Source: Branchipolynoe longqiensis (taxonomy: Eukaryota > Annelida > Polychaeta > Phyllodocida > Polynoidae). From it: a stretch of DNA of 64,000 nt. Below are positions 1 to 11,399 of the stretch, piece by piece; the first letter of the stretch is position 1, and each line of letters begins with the position of its first letter. Where the stretch lies: positions 78,375,911 through 78,439,910 of the forward strand of contig CM059198.1 of NCBI GenBank assembly GCA_030323885.1, read 5' to 3'. The notes below the pieces were generated by a model. The model ran no database searches and was not told the origin of the DNA. It was given only the letters and a program-made list of their open reading frames with translations. A program made the translations under genes and the position numbers.

Positions 1-1064
1 CACACACCTCCTATTGACCCACTCCACACACACACTGCGCATAATCCCCACACACACCACCCCAGCACGCCCACACCTCATCTATACCCCACTCCGCACA
101 GACACACTGCCCCTACACCCCACACACCTCCCCATCACCTAACTGCACACACACACCCTAGGCCCCCACACACCTCCCCTACCCGCACTGCACACACCTC
201 CATACACTCCACACACACACATCCCTACACTCCACACACACACATCCTGACTGCTTTCAGTGGTGCCCATTCAGTGCTGCAGATTTGCAGCCTTCAGCGC
301 ACCAATGCGACTGAAAACTCCCCAAAACAACAACACACACATCCCTACACTCCTCACACACCTGCCCACACCCTACACCCCACACACCTCCCCATCACCT
401 AACTGCACACACACCCTAGACCCCCACACACCTCCCCATCCCGCACTGCACACACACATCCTACACTCCACACACCACCATCCCTACAATCCTCACACAC
501 CGCCCAACCTACCACCCCACACACTCCCCACCAGCCTACACACACACCTCCCCAACTCACACACACACCCTTACACTCCACCCAACACTGCCCCACACCA
601 CTCCCCCCCCAACACCCACATACCACCCCCCTCCACCTAACTACCACACAACCTAACCCCCCACACCCACCCCTCCCCCCACCCCACCCACCCCCCCCAC
701 CTACCATACACACCTCCTCCCCACCACCCCACCAACCTACACCCCACACACTCCCCCACACCTAAGTGCACACAACCCTACGACCCCCACACACCTCCCC
801 ATCCCGCACTCCACACACACACATCCCTACACTCCACACACACCTGCCCACACCCTACACCCCACACACCTCCCCATCCCGCACTACACACACACCTCCC
901 TACACTCCACACACACACATCCCTACACTCCACACACACCTGCCCACACCCTACACCCCACACACCTCCCCATCCCGCACTACACACACACCTCCCTACA
1001 CTGCACACACACATCCTACACTCCACACACACCTGCCCGCACCCTACACCCCACACAGCTCCCC
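1..1064. repeat. CA/CCCTACAC-rich minisatellite
   Basis: Degenerate tandem array built on CACACACCTCCCCTACACCC-like words. A non-repetitive island interrupts it at about 248-332. It is strongly pyrimidine/A-rich on this strand. Reading frames across it are low-complexity and not genes. Confidence 0.93.
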
Positions 1065-1700
1065 TATGAATGGCGATAATGCGGGTATTGAGCGTTCTGC
1101 CGTCACATAGGGCAACAACCCCGTCCCACAATGCATCGCTTTCCACTCATTAATAAGGTACAACAGAAACAGTATTCATTAAAAAGTGGCGAAAACATGA
1201 TAACATTATCCGAAATAGGTAGATTAAAAGTTGTGTAGTAAAGCAATTCTGTGTGTGTGTATATATAGTACAAAGGCGCGACACAGGATGTCCATATATT
1301 ATGTATTATTATCGTATTGTTATTAACCACTACTATGCTGTGTACTACCCTATCTGTCACCCACCCCCTATGACCGGTGGCGCCACCACCGGCACAACCT
1401 TCACCAATGGTGCGAATATTGTAAAGGTACAAATGGGCGCTCATGTGATCCTGACGCGCTCTGGCTGGCTAAATGGTGGCGCCAGGAGAGCGCGCAGCAA
1501 TTAGCACAATAAATACAACGTTATTAATAAATAGCAGCATTAAATGCAACGATCCTAAACCCATATAGGATAGAAGCTCCGCCCTTTTATATTCATAGTA
1601 ATAAATTATATATCACATATATATATATAAGCGAATGTGTGTGCGTTTGTCTGTGTGTTCATACATAGACCCTGCTGCCTTACAATCATCTTAAATTGAG
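1065..1700. other. unassigned stretch
   Basis: Mostly unique-looking sequence with a short TA microsatellite near 1618-1632. I see no gene or recognised repeat. Confidence 0.5.
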
Positions 1701-1702
1701 TT

Positions 1703-2298
1703 TCTTTGTTTGTTGTTATTTTACATCCTAGCAAAATCTAAGGTCATATCAGGATGGGTACCGACTTGCGACAGTGTGCACTCATGGCGACTTTAGAGTG
1801 CTAGCCCTCTGGGAGACAAGGGGCCATATGCATCGCCTGGTGTTAAAAGCTAATGCCAGGGTAGCTATCACCATGGTGGCGAAGTAGGTCAAGTTGTATT
1901 CAGGGGCACAAACAGTGGTCAGGGTAGCTAACCTTTCCAGTTAACTGGTAGCGGCGTGTACTGCCATGGGCCTGATAAATACCTTGGCACAGTGTACACT
2001 AACTGGTACCCGCATGAACTCTATGTTTCTAAGTTCAAAATGCTTAATTATTGATAGTTGTGTTTGAAGTGTATTCATTATATTATTATTTTGCATGGAT
2101 GTATCCATGTTTATGCCAAATTGTTCTGTATTTTGATTAATTTTCAATAAAATTGTAGTTTTGGACTGGCTGGGAAGCGACAAGTATCAATTTTTAAGTC
2201 ATCGGTTTGACTCGACCAGGGTTCGAACCCACGACCCATGACCCCATTGTCTACCAACACGGGAGATGGACGCTCTAACTCATTCGGCTATCCCGCCT
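1703..2298 (-). mobile_element. SINE-A, split or diverged copy
   Basis: The 3' domain (1703-1830) and the tRNA-like head (2165-2298, B box read antisense as GGTTCGAACCC) are clear. About 335 bp between them do not match the family, so this is either one SINE with a replaced centre or two fragments. Confidence 0.75.
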
Positions 2299-2583
2299 GA
2301 GTGTAAGAGTCGTATTTTACTGCTTATATAGTAGATGACTATGAGAGACTCCCACAGTCCACGATGAGGCAGAGGATGGCTATTCCAGGTTATTATACGC
2401 GTATAATTCTTATACCATTAATTTCATATGTGGATATAAATAATGGCAACCCTTTAATGTTTCTCTCTAACCACCTTAACTTCCATGTTATTTACAACTC
2501 CTCCCCACGTCCTATACGCTGTGAGCCAACTGTCACTCTATGAGCTATATACCAAATGCCCAAGTAGTCCTCAGCAGGAGCAA

Positions 2584-2931
2584 AGTTTTAAAGCTGTATA
2601 ATCCAATGAAACATCAACATTCAAAAACCAAAACAAGTATTTAAATTTGATTCTACCAATTTAAGTTAGATACTGAGTATGTATTGCCAGACAGAAGTGA
2701 ACACTGAGTCAATTTAATAGAAGTTATTACTGCAGAAACCTATCATACCCCTGGTACCAGAGTGTTAGCATGATGCCCATAACAAATGTGAGATGTTTCC
2801 ACTTCAAATATCTCAAAGGTTAGCCATGTAAAATGAAAGTTACTTCAAACTAAACATTATAGCGATTAACTGGATATATTAATCTTAGCAAATGAAAATA
2901 ACTGAAAACCAACGGTATATGCAACTGTAAG
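2584..2931 (+). mobile_element. MITE-F, near full length
   Basis: Starts with a diverged AAAGCTGCATAGTCCGATG-type end and finishes with its imperfect inverse near 2931. The interior shares the family words TTACTGCAGAAACCT, CACTTCAAATATCTCAAA and AAAGTTACTTCAAACTAAA. There is no coding capacity; it would depend on a transposase in trans. Confidence 0.8.
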
Positions 2932-3410
2932 CTTGTATTTATTTAAAAGCCTTCAGAGACTCAGTATTGAGGGAGAGTTATCGATACGGGTGCCAACAGC
3001 GCAGTGCAGGCACACTGAATTATGTATCATAGTGGAATACAATATAGGAGTTGATAACCTTTCATTACTCACTTAATGCAGTATACATCACATAGATGTG
3101 TCCAATAACCGTTATGCAAATTTAAACCAGGACGCTACCCTTCAAAGTTGGAATACTTGCAGCCTCCTTTGTTTCCAGGCTTTGTACATTTAGTCACTGG
3201 ACCCGTTTATCATTTGCATCGACCTTGTGAAGAGATTTAATATTAGTGCCCAGGTTTTATCCCAGCTTGGTGTAGACTCGACTGTCATGTCACACTCGTG
3301 GTTCCACATTATTGTAAGGTGACGTGACGTTCCACACCAGCCCGCGTCACGGCAGGAAGTGGATGATGTTCCACACCAGCCTGCGTCACGACGGGAAGTG
3401 GATTACGTTC
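2932..3410. other. unassigned stretch with short direct repeat
   Basis: 3323-3419 carries three tandem copies of about 36-39 bp containing GTTCCACACCAGCC and CGTCACG just before the minisatellite. The rest shows no recognised feature. Confidence 0.5.
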
Positions 3411-3830
3411 CACACCAGCCCCCTACTCCCCACTATAAACACAAACACCTCCCTTACTCCCCACTCCAAACATACCCACCTCCCCTACTCCCGACTCCAC
3501 ACATACACCTCGCCTACTCCCCACTCCACACACACTTCCCCTACTCCCGACTCCACACACACACCCACACCTCCCCTACTCCCCACTCCACACACACACC
3601 TCGCCTACTTCCCACTCCAAACACCCACACCTCGCCTACTCCCCACTCCAAACACCCACCCCTCGCCTACTCCCAACTCCAGACACACACCCACACCTCC
3701 CCTAATCCCAACTCCAAATACACACACCTCCCATACCCTCCACACACAAACCTCCCCTACTCCCCACTCCACACACACCTCCCTACACTCCAAACACACA
3801 CACCTCCCCTACTCCCCACAGAAAAAAACG
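3411..3830. repeat. CTCCCCACTCCACACA minisatellite
   Basis: Tandem CCTCCCCTACTCCCCACTCC / ACACACAC units of roughly 25-35 bp. Two forward frames stay open across it only because the unit lacks stops. It resembles the array at the left edge of the window. Confidence 0.92.
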
Positions 3831-4114
3831 GAGGGGAAAAAAGGTTTGGCGACTGCAGGAATAAAGGGGGGCGACGGAATGCTGTAAGAAGGTATTCACT
3901 CTTCACATGTGTGTTCCCAGTTCCGCGCATCCCTCAGAGACAGACGGAAGCTGTGATCAAGCAAGCGAGGTCACAGTTTCCGCTTAGATGCCGGATGGTG
4001 GAGGACGTGGTGAATACAAATACACAAAGTGGGATTTTTTATCTGATATCAACTATTTTCTAGGTCTGTTTTCCTGCAATGTGCGTCCGGAATAAATGTA
4101 TGGCAAGAATTCTA

Positions 4115-4200
4115 CAATATTTGGTCATATATATCTACATATATATCTATGTATATATATCTAGGTATATATATAATTAAACACATACATATATGTATGT
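4115..4200. repeat. ATATCTA/TATA microsatellite
   Basis: AT-rich simple repeat with interspersed CTA and CATA words, directly before a SINE-C copy. Confidence 0.85.
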
Positions 4201-4202
4201 AT

Positions 4203-4312
4203 TGGGGGTGATGAAAATGGGAAACATTGCGCCTAGGACTGGGTTCGAACCCACACCTCTGGCATTCCAGGGTAGTGTACTAACCATTACACCACCTAGA
4301 CTCCCTGATCTA
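4203..4312 (-). mobile_element. SINE-C, head and body
   Basis: Antisense tRNA-like head with GGTGTAATGGTTAG-type A box and GGGTTCGAACCC B box, followed by the family body AATGTTTCCCATTTTCATCACCCC. Confidence 0.8.
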
Positions 4313-4463
4313 TAGGCGATAATGACCAGATGCAGCTGGCATACAGTGCTTAGAGCCCCTCACAGGTGGCGCCAGTGTGACCAATACTGTAACTACACAA
4401 GGCCAGTAGATAGGATATAATAAGTATATTATAATATAGTATACTTAGTGGTATATAGTGGTA

Positions 4464-4892
4464 TGCAGGTATTGCAATACCTCAGGGAGTTTGATACCCC
4501 TGCCCACCAGAGTTGTAAACCACTGCCTTGTGGTACAGGTTCTTGACAGAACTGAAGGCTAAGGGAGCAAACCCTAAACAGAAAACCATGTCACTGTGGC
4601 AGCATTAAGGGCGGTTGATGTATGGAACTCCAACATCTCACGACCAGCCATTGCAGGGACAAATAGTTTTGCGCCTGTCTTGACATGTTCTTGCCAGTGT
4701 GAAACCTCTAATTGCTCCCCGAGAGAGTGCGGCTGGTAACTTGCAAAAGCTAGCAGCACTTCAACACTTTTGCAGGCAGCTTTCATGAAGTGACACTCTC
4801 ACAGCAGAGAGCTAAATGGAGAGCAGCAGTCAAGTAATGAAAGCAGTCTTTGTCGCATCGCGACCGACAGCATGATGATGATGATGATGATG
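4464..4892 (+). mobile_element. repeat D, long copy
   Basis: About 430 bp. Begins near the palindrome AGGTATTGCAATACCT and ends in (ATG)n after a GTCGCATCGCGAC hairpin. It matches 15305-15808 (opposite strand) and 32884-33150 (internally deleted). No coding capacity. The ATG-repeat end suggests LINE-mediated retroposition, which is inference. Confidence 0.75.
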
Positions 4893-5564
4893 ACTATAAT
4901 ATAGGGAACTGAAGACAGAGTGTCCTTGTTTATATTCCCATAACAGATTATAGAGCACATATATAATATACGAACATATCCAGCACAAAATAAGCTAAGG
5001 CAAGAATATACTGGGACGAGCATATATTCTCTGGCAACGAATATTCAACCCTCTCGCCTAAAAAGAAAAGAAAAAAGACCTCAGGTATGACTGAGTCTGC
5101 GGCACATCCGTTAGGGATGCGGAGAGGCGGTGGTGGCGCCACAGGTCACATGTGTCAGGTCGAGGAGGCATAATATAGAATGATCGGTACAATATAAAAC
5201 ATGTAATTCCCTTACGAGCCGCTATACTCACATAATACATTATACATCATATATAATGGCTTATACGTCATATTTATGTGAGTATAATAAGCCGGAAGAT
5301 CCCATCTACTCCCCAGCCACTAAGTGATCGGCTGGTCACCTCTACTCATTAGGTCATCTACTGGTACCACCTGACTTCCCCACGCCTTAGCAGCCAATAC
5401 ACTCACTCACTGTACTACTGAAAATTGGAAATATTGCAGGATATATCACAGTAATCATTTGGTATAATAATTAATAATCTAAATCTAATCCAATAATACA
5501 ATACCATATATATTTCGCCACGTTTTTAAAAATGTCATTACATATTTTTTGTACTGGGAAATAT
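4893..5564. other. unassigned stretch with a short dispersed repeat
   Basis: 5279-5335 (AGTATAATAAGCC, CTACTCCCCAGCCAC, TCGGCTGG) is repeated at 30519-30575 and partly at 46605-46640. Nothing else is recognised. Confidence 0.5.
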
Positions 5565-5728
5565 TCACAGACCGGAAGTGTGGCAGACACGCGCACCGCC
5601 CGTCGGCGTTTGCTGCGCGGCCAATCAGAACGCCCGACCCCTGTCACTCTCCCCCGGAGGCGGGACACTCTGGACGCAGTCGGGGTGCTAATAACCGTGC
5701 CACATATGAAAGGGACGACACATGAAAG
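5565..5728 (+). promoter_or_regulatory. candidate CpG-rich promoter
   Basis: CpG-dense patch in an otherwise AT-rich area. It contains ACCGGAAGTG (ETS/GABP consensus), GGCCAATCAG (CCAAT box), GGCGGG, and AAGATGGCTGAC (YY1-like) over the next ATG. This combination is typical of animal housekeeping promoters. No TATA box is obvious. Function is inferred from motifs only. Confidence 0.35.
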
Positions 5729-5776
5729 ATGGCTGACGAGGCTTTCGTATTAGTCAGCTCCCTGCATCATGTAGCA
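5729..5776 (+). CDS. possible first exon, MADEAFVLVSS...
   Basis: ATG in good context (AAAGATGG) directly after the promoter-like patch, reading MADEAFVLVSSLHHVA before the inserted TIR element begins at 5777. The frame continues through that element to a stop near 5883, which is probably not native. If this is a real exon it would end at a nearby GT (for example GTATTA at 5747). I do not recognise the protein and found no downstream exon. Confidence 0.2.
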
Positions 5777-6176
5777 CTGGGGGGCACCCAGGAATTGGCT
5801 AGGGGGTTTCCAAATATGGATCGAAACTACCCCTATTTTAGGTGGTTTTTTTCACATGGGTTGGTGGAACAACGCCCATTTTAGGGCAATATTTTACATG
5901 GTTTTCTGGTGCAACAACCCACATTTTGGTGCAATTTTTCACATAATCTTAAAATCTAGTGTTCCTTAATACATTTAATGCAAGAATTTAGGTCTATATC
6001 ATTCATGAAATTATATTTTGTTTAATCAACAAAATGTTAACTGTTAAGAAGCAACTGGGCAACCAGGAAACCCCCCTTCATGTGCGCCCCTGAGATATAC
6101 ATTTATATCATTTGTTTAACAATTGGGGGGGGGGGGTGTCCGGGCAACCAGGAAACCCCCCTGGGTGCGCCCCTGT
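5777..6176. mobile_element. 400-bp TIR element, non-autonomous
   Basis: Ends are inverted: CTGGGG..GCACCCAGG on the left and its complement CCTGGGTGCGCCCCTG on the right, each followed inward by a GGGGGTTTCC block. TAGCA flanks both sides (5772-5776 and 6177-6181), a possible 5-bp target duplication. A second right-end-like block at 6063-6093 suggests an internal duplication. No transposase is encoded. Confidence 0.65.
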
Positions 6177-6225
6177 AGCATATGGGCCTGTATCAGGATC
6201 TCACCACTTCTCACATTCTCGTGTA

Positions 6226-6525
6226 CCGGACGCAGTGGCCTAATTGGTAGAGTGTAAGCTTTCCGTTCGGGATATCGGGGTTCGATTCCCGGTTGAGCCA
6301 AACTAATGACTCATACAAATTGGTACTTGTCACTTCCTAGGTTGGCACTCGGCATTAACAGGATAGAACAAGGACTGGATGGGACATCGTGTCATGGTAC
6401 TAGCGACCGGATTTTCCAGTGGGCCAGCACTATAAAGTCACCATAAGTGCATACTATCACAAAGCGGTACCCGTCCTGATATGACCTTGGATGTTGCCAG
6501 GATGTAAAATTCCAACATCCATCCA
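6226..6525 (+). mobile_element. SINE-A, head type i
   Basis: tRNA-like head (A box TGGCCTAATTGGTAGAG, B box GGTTCGATTCC), common body and the 3' domain ending GGATGTAAAATTCCAACATCC. The part of the body containing GTGACTGAGTGGGATATC is deleted. Confidence 0.88.
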
Positions 6526-6663
6526 ATCATATTAGGCTTGCGACCACTTTGCAACTATTTGTGACCAAAATAAGCTGTGGTTGTCAAAAGTGGTACCCCT
6601 AGCCAGACAATCTACTCATCCCACTTGATTCTCGCCTTTATTTTGTACTGTTACTCTCTCATT

Positions 6664-6743
6664 ATATATATATGTGTCTATATATATACATCTATATATA
6701 GGTCTAAGTAAATCAATACAAGCCACATATCTCTAATCATCGA

Positions 6744-6774
<31 letters not shown>

Positions 6775-6783
6775 TATATACAC
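6664..6783. repeat. TA microsatellites
   Basis: Two TATATA/TATATACA tracts separated by a short AT-rich spacer. Confidence 0.9.
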
Positions 6784-7009
6784 ATGGGTGGTGATAAGCC
6801 GCTTATCGCATGTAATAACCAGGGACTGGTGATTGGCTCTCTCCCCACCCCTCCCACCTTTGCGGCTGGGTGGGGGTGGGGGTGGGGGCATCGATCCCTC
6901 TCCGGCTCTTCCAACAGCTGAGCTGCTTCCCACCCCTCATCAGCCCGCTAATTGGACGCCATTTCCCAATCCCACATCTCAAACTGTCGGGACTTAACTC
7001 GCAGTTGTT

Positions 7010-7484
7010 CACTCAATAACCCGCTATGTGAATATCAACTAGGACACCTCTCCTCACAGTTTGAGTACTTGCTGGCATTGAACCAAGAACGGCCGCATTT
7101 GTTTCCTGGCTTCATATATTTGTGAGTGCGGACGGGAGAAGTATGAATGTAGTTCCTCGGGCGCCACTGGTGATTGGTCAGGCCTGCATCTCAGTGGTCA
7201 ATCATGGCCAGATTTTAAAATAGAAATCTGGCGGTACAGTGGGTGTATGTAGGGGGGGGGGGGAGTGGTGGCGCCCCCCAACGGATCTGAGTGTGAGTAG
7301 GAGAGAAGTGTGTAGGTTAAGCAGGCTACTGCAGTCGGTGCCTGGGGGAGTAGACAGGGCTGGAGAGCAGATAGAAGCGTCCAGCCTTATTATACATGTA
7401 TAATGGCTTATACAGCATATAAATAATGGTATAACAAATTCATCTATACACACGGACAGTAGTGGTATTGCTGGGTGAATGAGT
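7010..7484. other. unassigned stretch
   Basis: Contains a poly-G run near 7252-7263. No gene or recognised repeat is seen. Confidence 0.45.
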
Positions 7485-7757
7485 GGTTGGTTGGTTGTTG
7501 GAGTTTTACGTCCTGGCAACATCTAAGGTCATATCAGGACGGGTACCGACTTGTGACAGTACAGACTCACGGCGACTTTATAGTGCTGCCCCACTCGGAG
7601 ACTAGGCCGACAGCACCATGACTCATTCACATTATCCTGACACTGAGCCAACCAGTCCTTGGGCTACCCTAATAATGCCGAGCAGATGAATATAAAGTGA
7701 CAACTATGAATGTTTAAGTCATCGGTTTGACTCGAGAGGGGTTCGAACCCTTCAGTC
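7485..7757 (-). mobile_element. SINE-A, head truncated
   Basis: Antisense 3' domain with CCAACCAACC tail, full body and B box. The A-box half of the tRNA-like head is absent. Confidence 0.87.
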
Positions 7758-8052
7758 CACGTTTTAATGTCAGTGATTCATAAACAAAGAGTTGTGAGTG
7801 AATTGGTGTGAAACAGCTGCTACCATGTAAAGTATACCCCACAAATACGTAGTCACCAGATGGTACCACAATGCTATACGCACGCTTTGCACACAAATTA
7901 CTGCATTACCTGCCACATCAGATGAGCACTAACTGTCGCCATTTGGCAACTGTTTACATCAACGATTCAGGGGTCTCGGAAACTTGGTGCCACATATTTC
8001 ATCTCCACGTTACGTTGGCCATACTGTTTTTGGTTTTATTTGGTAGCAAGTC

Positions 8053-8172
8053 GTGGCGTTCTCTGTGGCGTTCTCTGTGGCGTTCTCTGTGGCGTTCTCT
8101 GTGGCGTTCTCTGTGGCGTTCTCTGTGGCGTTCTCTGTGGCGTTCTCTGTGGCATTCTCTGTGGCGTTCTCT
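8053..8172. repeat. 12-bp minisatellite abutting a SINE-L head
   Basis: Ten units of GTGGCGTTCTCT (one has GTGGCATTCTCT), running directly into GTGGCGGAGTGG, the start of the SINE-L head. The other SINE-L copy with a preserved 5' side (33610) also has TTCTCTGTG there, so the unit appears to be the SINE's own 5' end multiplied. Confidence 0.95.
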
Positions 8173-8466
8173 GTGGCGGAGTGGTTAGAGTGTCTGACTT
8201 TTTTCTAGGTCAAACTCCTAACCTGAGGGTTGGCGGTTCGATTCCCCGTGCCCCCAGCTCTGTCAATTTGGATTTCCACCGCTGTGTATAACTTACAGCG
8301 TCATCAAAGGCCGGTTGCTCTCATACCATGTCTATGTGGTGTGGGAGGTTAAAAATACCTTGGGTCGGTAAAAGTGTAGTCTCGGGCTTTCTATCGACCA
8401 GCAGTGGAATGAGGAAGACCAGTCGTCTATGACTGAAATTTCCCCTGCTTCAACAACTAATGGACC
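8173..8466 (+). mobile_element. SINE-L (Leu/Ser-type tRNA head) with shared tail
   Basis: Head GGCGGAGTGGTTAGAGTG (A box) and GGTTCGATTCC (B box) with a long variable arm, as in Leu/Ser tRNAs. Body contains CCACCGCTGTGTATAAC and CCATGTCTATGTGGTGTGG. At 8401 it joins GCAGTGGAATGAGGAAGAC, a tail also found on SINE-A copies at 41.3 and 50.9 kb. Confidence 0.85.
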
Positions 8467-9486
8467 AAAAAGAAAAGTCAAATAGCTATTATTGCCTCTG
8501 TGTGTTAAGAGTGTAAGTAGGTACGGGTCGTAGTTGGATAATACTTGAAGAAAGTGTGACAATCGTGAATAATTGCTAGTTTTTAAGAACTCCTATTAGG
8601 GTGTATCTTTATATTAAAAGAATACCCAGAAATGACTGTGCAGGAACTAAAACTGTACTCTTTATTTTGATACCAACATTACTTGGGCTGTATATAAAAG
8701 TTTCATGGTCCGATGAAACATATTTTTTTCAAAGCCAAAGCACTTACCTACATTTGATTTTATATCTCCAACTTAGGTTCAGGTGCATTAACTAAGGCTT
8801 TCGGGAAGCATGTGCAGAATAATCAGTAAATTTATGACACTATCCATTTGGGCACCTACTTTATGACAGCCATCAGGCAGGGCAGCTACTCACCAATTAG
8901 GCCAATCTTATGACCTTATTAGTCTTGCCCCCATTCCCATTCCCATCTATGGGATTAGTCAGGTTCCAGACTACCTACACATTAATAGGTCATTCCTCAT
9001 CACATGACCATCGCAAGATGTGAATGTGGGCCACATCAACAAGACTTTTAACAAGCTTGCCGAAATGATTTAGGCTTATTTCAGCTCAAATTGCTCCACA
9101 ACTAGCCAGTTTTCATCCAAATGACTCCCGAATAATGAATAGTAGGTGATAAGAGTCAACTTAGTACATTTTTATAAAAAGTGATGCAAAATTCGAACGT
9201 CATCCTATATGCAACTTTACGACAGCACACCAAAAGGCACTTTATTACAGACATTTTTGCTATAAAGAGCACATTGTTTTGCCTCACATTAATCAGAACA
9301 AGTACCAAAGCATGCGGTTGTACTTCGTTCGGCGCTGAATGGCCATTGGTTACACATGGTATGAATGGATCTTCTCAGAAAGACCTTTAAATCAGCTTTG
9401 ATTTGGTATATGATAGACATAAAACAAAATCAAATTATGTCAAACAAAAAATACACCTCATATTTAATTCAATGTTAAAGGCTCCC
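8467..9486. other. unassigned AT-rich stretch
   Basis: About 1 kb with no gene, recognised transposon or tandem repeat. It is one of the longest apparently unique stretches of the window. Confidence 0.45.
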
Positions 9487-9575
9487 AGTGGCTCAGCACT
9501 ATAAAGTCACTACGAGTGCGCACTATCACAAGTCTGTCACTATCCTGATATGACCTTAGATAGGTCCGTAGATAG
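9487..9575 (+). mobile_element. SINE-A 3' fragment
   Basis: Only the CAGCACTATAAAGTCAC..CCTGATATGACCTTAGAT portion of the 3' domain is present. Confidence 0.75.
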
Positions 9576-9596
9576 CATTATGAGTATAGGGAACAG

Positions 9597-9822
9597 GGCG
9601 TGGTGACCGAATCGGTAGACCGGGGGCCTCACATGCGGGAGATCGGGAGTTTGGTTCCGGGTCGAGTCAAACCAATGACTTTAAAATATATACTTGTCAC
9701 TACCTAGCCTGGCACTCTGCATTAATAGGATAGGGCAAGGACTGGTTAGTTCAGTGCCAGGATAATGTGACTGAGTGGGATATTGGGTGTTACCAGGACG
9801 CAAACTCCAAACAGACAAACAG
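9597..9822 (+). mobile_element. SINE-A with 3'-domain deletion
   Basis: Type i head (TGACCGAATCGGTAGACC; B box GTTTGGTTCC) and body. It jumps from GAGTGGGATATTGGGTG straight to TTACCAGGACG, so about 100 bp of the 3' domain are missing. Confidence 0.85.
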
Positions 9823-10030
9823 ACGCAGGCCTATTGACTGCTATTCGAAACGAGTCCTGCTTAAAGATGCACCGATGCTTGGATAGAACCAAGACAAGTC
9901 TGTTCAACTGATGACATTAACAATAAGGCCTTGAAACTAAAATTGTGATCGTCCTTTTGAAACAAAAAATCAGGGTCGGGCGGGCGGTTTTTATTTTTAT
10001 TTTTATTTTTGGGGGGAATGGACATGATAG

Positions 10031-10170
10031 GTAAGCAGACACGATGACCGAATGAGGTTACCACCCAACTCCCGTTCTGGAAGGTCATGGGACTCGAATG
10101 CCTGGGTTCGAACCCTGGCCGAGTGAAACCAATGACTTAAGAATTGATACAAAAATTGAATTGCTGTTCG
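10031..10170 (+). mobile_element. SINE-A head fragment, type ii
   Basis: Type ii head with B box GGTTCGAACCCTGG, then CCAATGACTTAAGAATTGATAC. The body is lost. Confidence 0.75.
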
Positions 10171-10555
10171 TCTGAAAAATCTCTAACGGTGTAAAACAAG
10201 AAGAAAAAAATGAATTCAGGGGGGGCGATTTTTCAGGCAGGGGCGGGGACGATCAGCAATCTTTGATTGTATTTGGCCTTAGTACTAGTAGATCCAAGCG
10301 TAGCAGTGACCCGGTGCTGGTGGAGGGGGGGATAATTAGATCCCCGGTAATTGCACAGCCATAAAAGTGGACACAGTATAAAAGGCCGCTAGGAGGCGCC
10401 CTGCCCACGCTAAGTAATGGGCGCACTTGTGTTTTCCTGTGGGCATGCGCAGAGTTCACGCAACTGCACCCCTCCAGCAGCACTGCCGGGCTGAGGCATC
10501 GTCGGCATGTGAGGGTCTGCATTTTCACATCACTGTGGATGAACCTGTCCAAAGT

Positions 10556-10887
10556 TGGTTGGTTGTTGGGAGTTTTACGTCCTGGCAACATCTAAGGTCA
10601 TATCAAGACGGCTACAAACTTGTGACAGTGCACACTCATGGTGAGTTTATAGTGCTGTCCCACTGGGAGACCAGGCCGCCAGCTCCATGACTCGATATAT
10701 CATTCAGTCATGTTATCCTGACACTGAGGTAACCAGTCCTTGTCCTATCCTATTAATGCCGAGCGCCAGGCTAGGTAGCGACAAGTATACATTATATAAG
10801 TCATTGGTTTGACTCGATTGGAGACCGAATCCCTATTTCCGGCACGTGAGGGGCGCGCTCTGCCGACTCGGCCACTTCGCCCGGTTC
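10556..10887 (-). mobile_element. SINE-A, near full length, head type i
   Basis: Complete antisense order: tail (GGTTGGTTGTTGGG), 3' domain, body, and tRNA-like head ending in GGCCACTTCGCCCGG. Confidence 0.93.
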
Positions 10888-11399
10888 CTGTTTAAATCAG
10901 GGGAGTAGCCAGATGGAGTAAGGGGTGGAGGAATTCTGTGTAAAGCTGTGAGCAAAGTCATGTGACGTCACCATCTGAGCACCAGCGGCACTTACACACC
11001 TAGCAGGTTTGGGGGCAAGCCCCGACCCCGCCCAAAAAAAGAAAATTCTAATCTTGATAGCCGTTTATTTGTTATTGCCTTGGTAGTTCCTTCTCCCAGG
11101 AGAGTTGCATTTGGTTTGAGTGCCCAGTTGGTTCCTCATTTCCCTGTGAACTGACTGGTTTGTTTAGAACACCACCTGACCTTCACATATTGTGTTCATC
11201 ACCACAATACATGTGAGTGACCCAGATACTGATTGAAACTGTGCTTCTTTGTCTGGTCTTGCCTTCCTAATGTTGATACATGTAATTGTATCATTTCTGA
11301 TTAACACAGCACAGCGTCTCAACATTGACAATGGTTAACAAGTCAATTTTACTTTTGAGTGGAAAATTATACAATTTGTATTTGCGTAGTTAATCAAAC
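10888..11399. other. unassigned stretch
   Basis: No recognised feature. Confidence 0.45.

Noticed and set aside
260..1146. Frames of 113-126 codons on both strands at the left edge
   Set aside because: Low-complexity translations of the CA/CCCTACAC array.
3324..4063. 187- and 234-codon forward frames
   Set aside because: They run through the CTCCCCACTCCACACA minisatellite into non-coding sequence.
7871..8291. Frames with RSLWRSLW or CGVLCGVL repeats
   Set aside because: Translation of the 12-bp minisatellite next to SINE-L.
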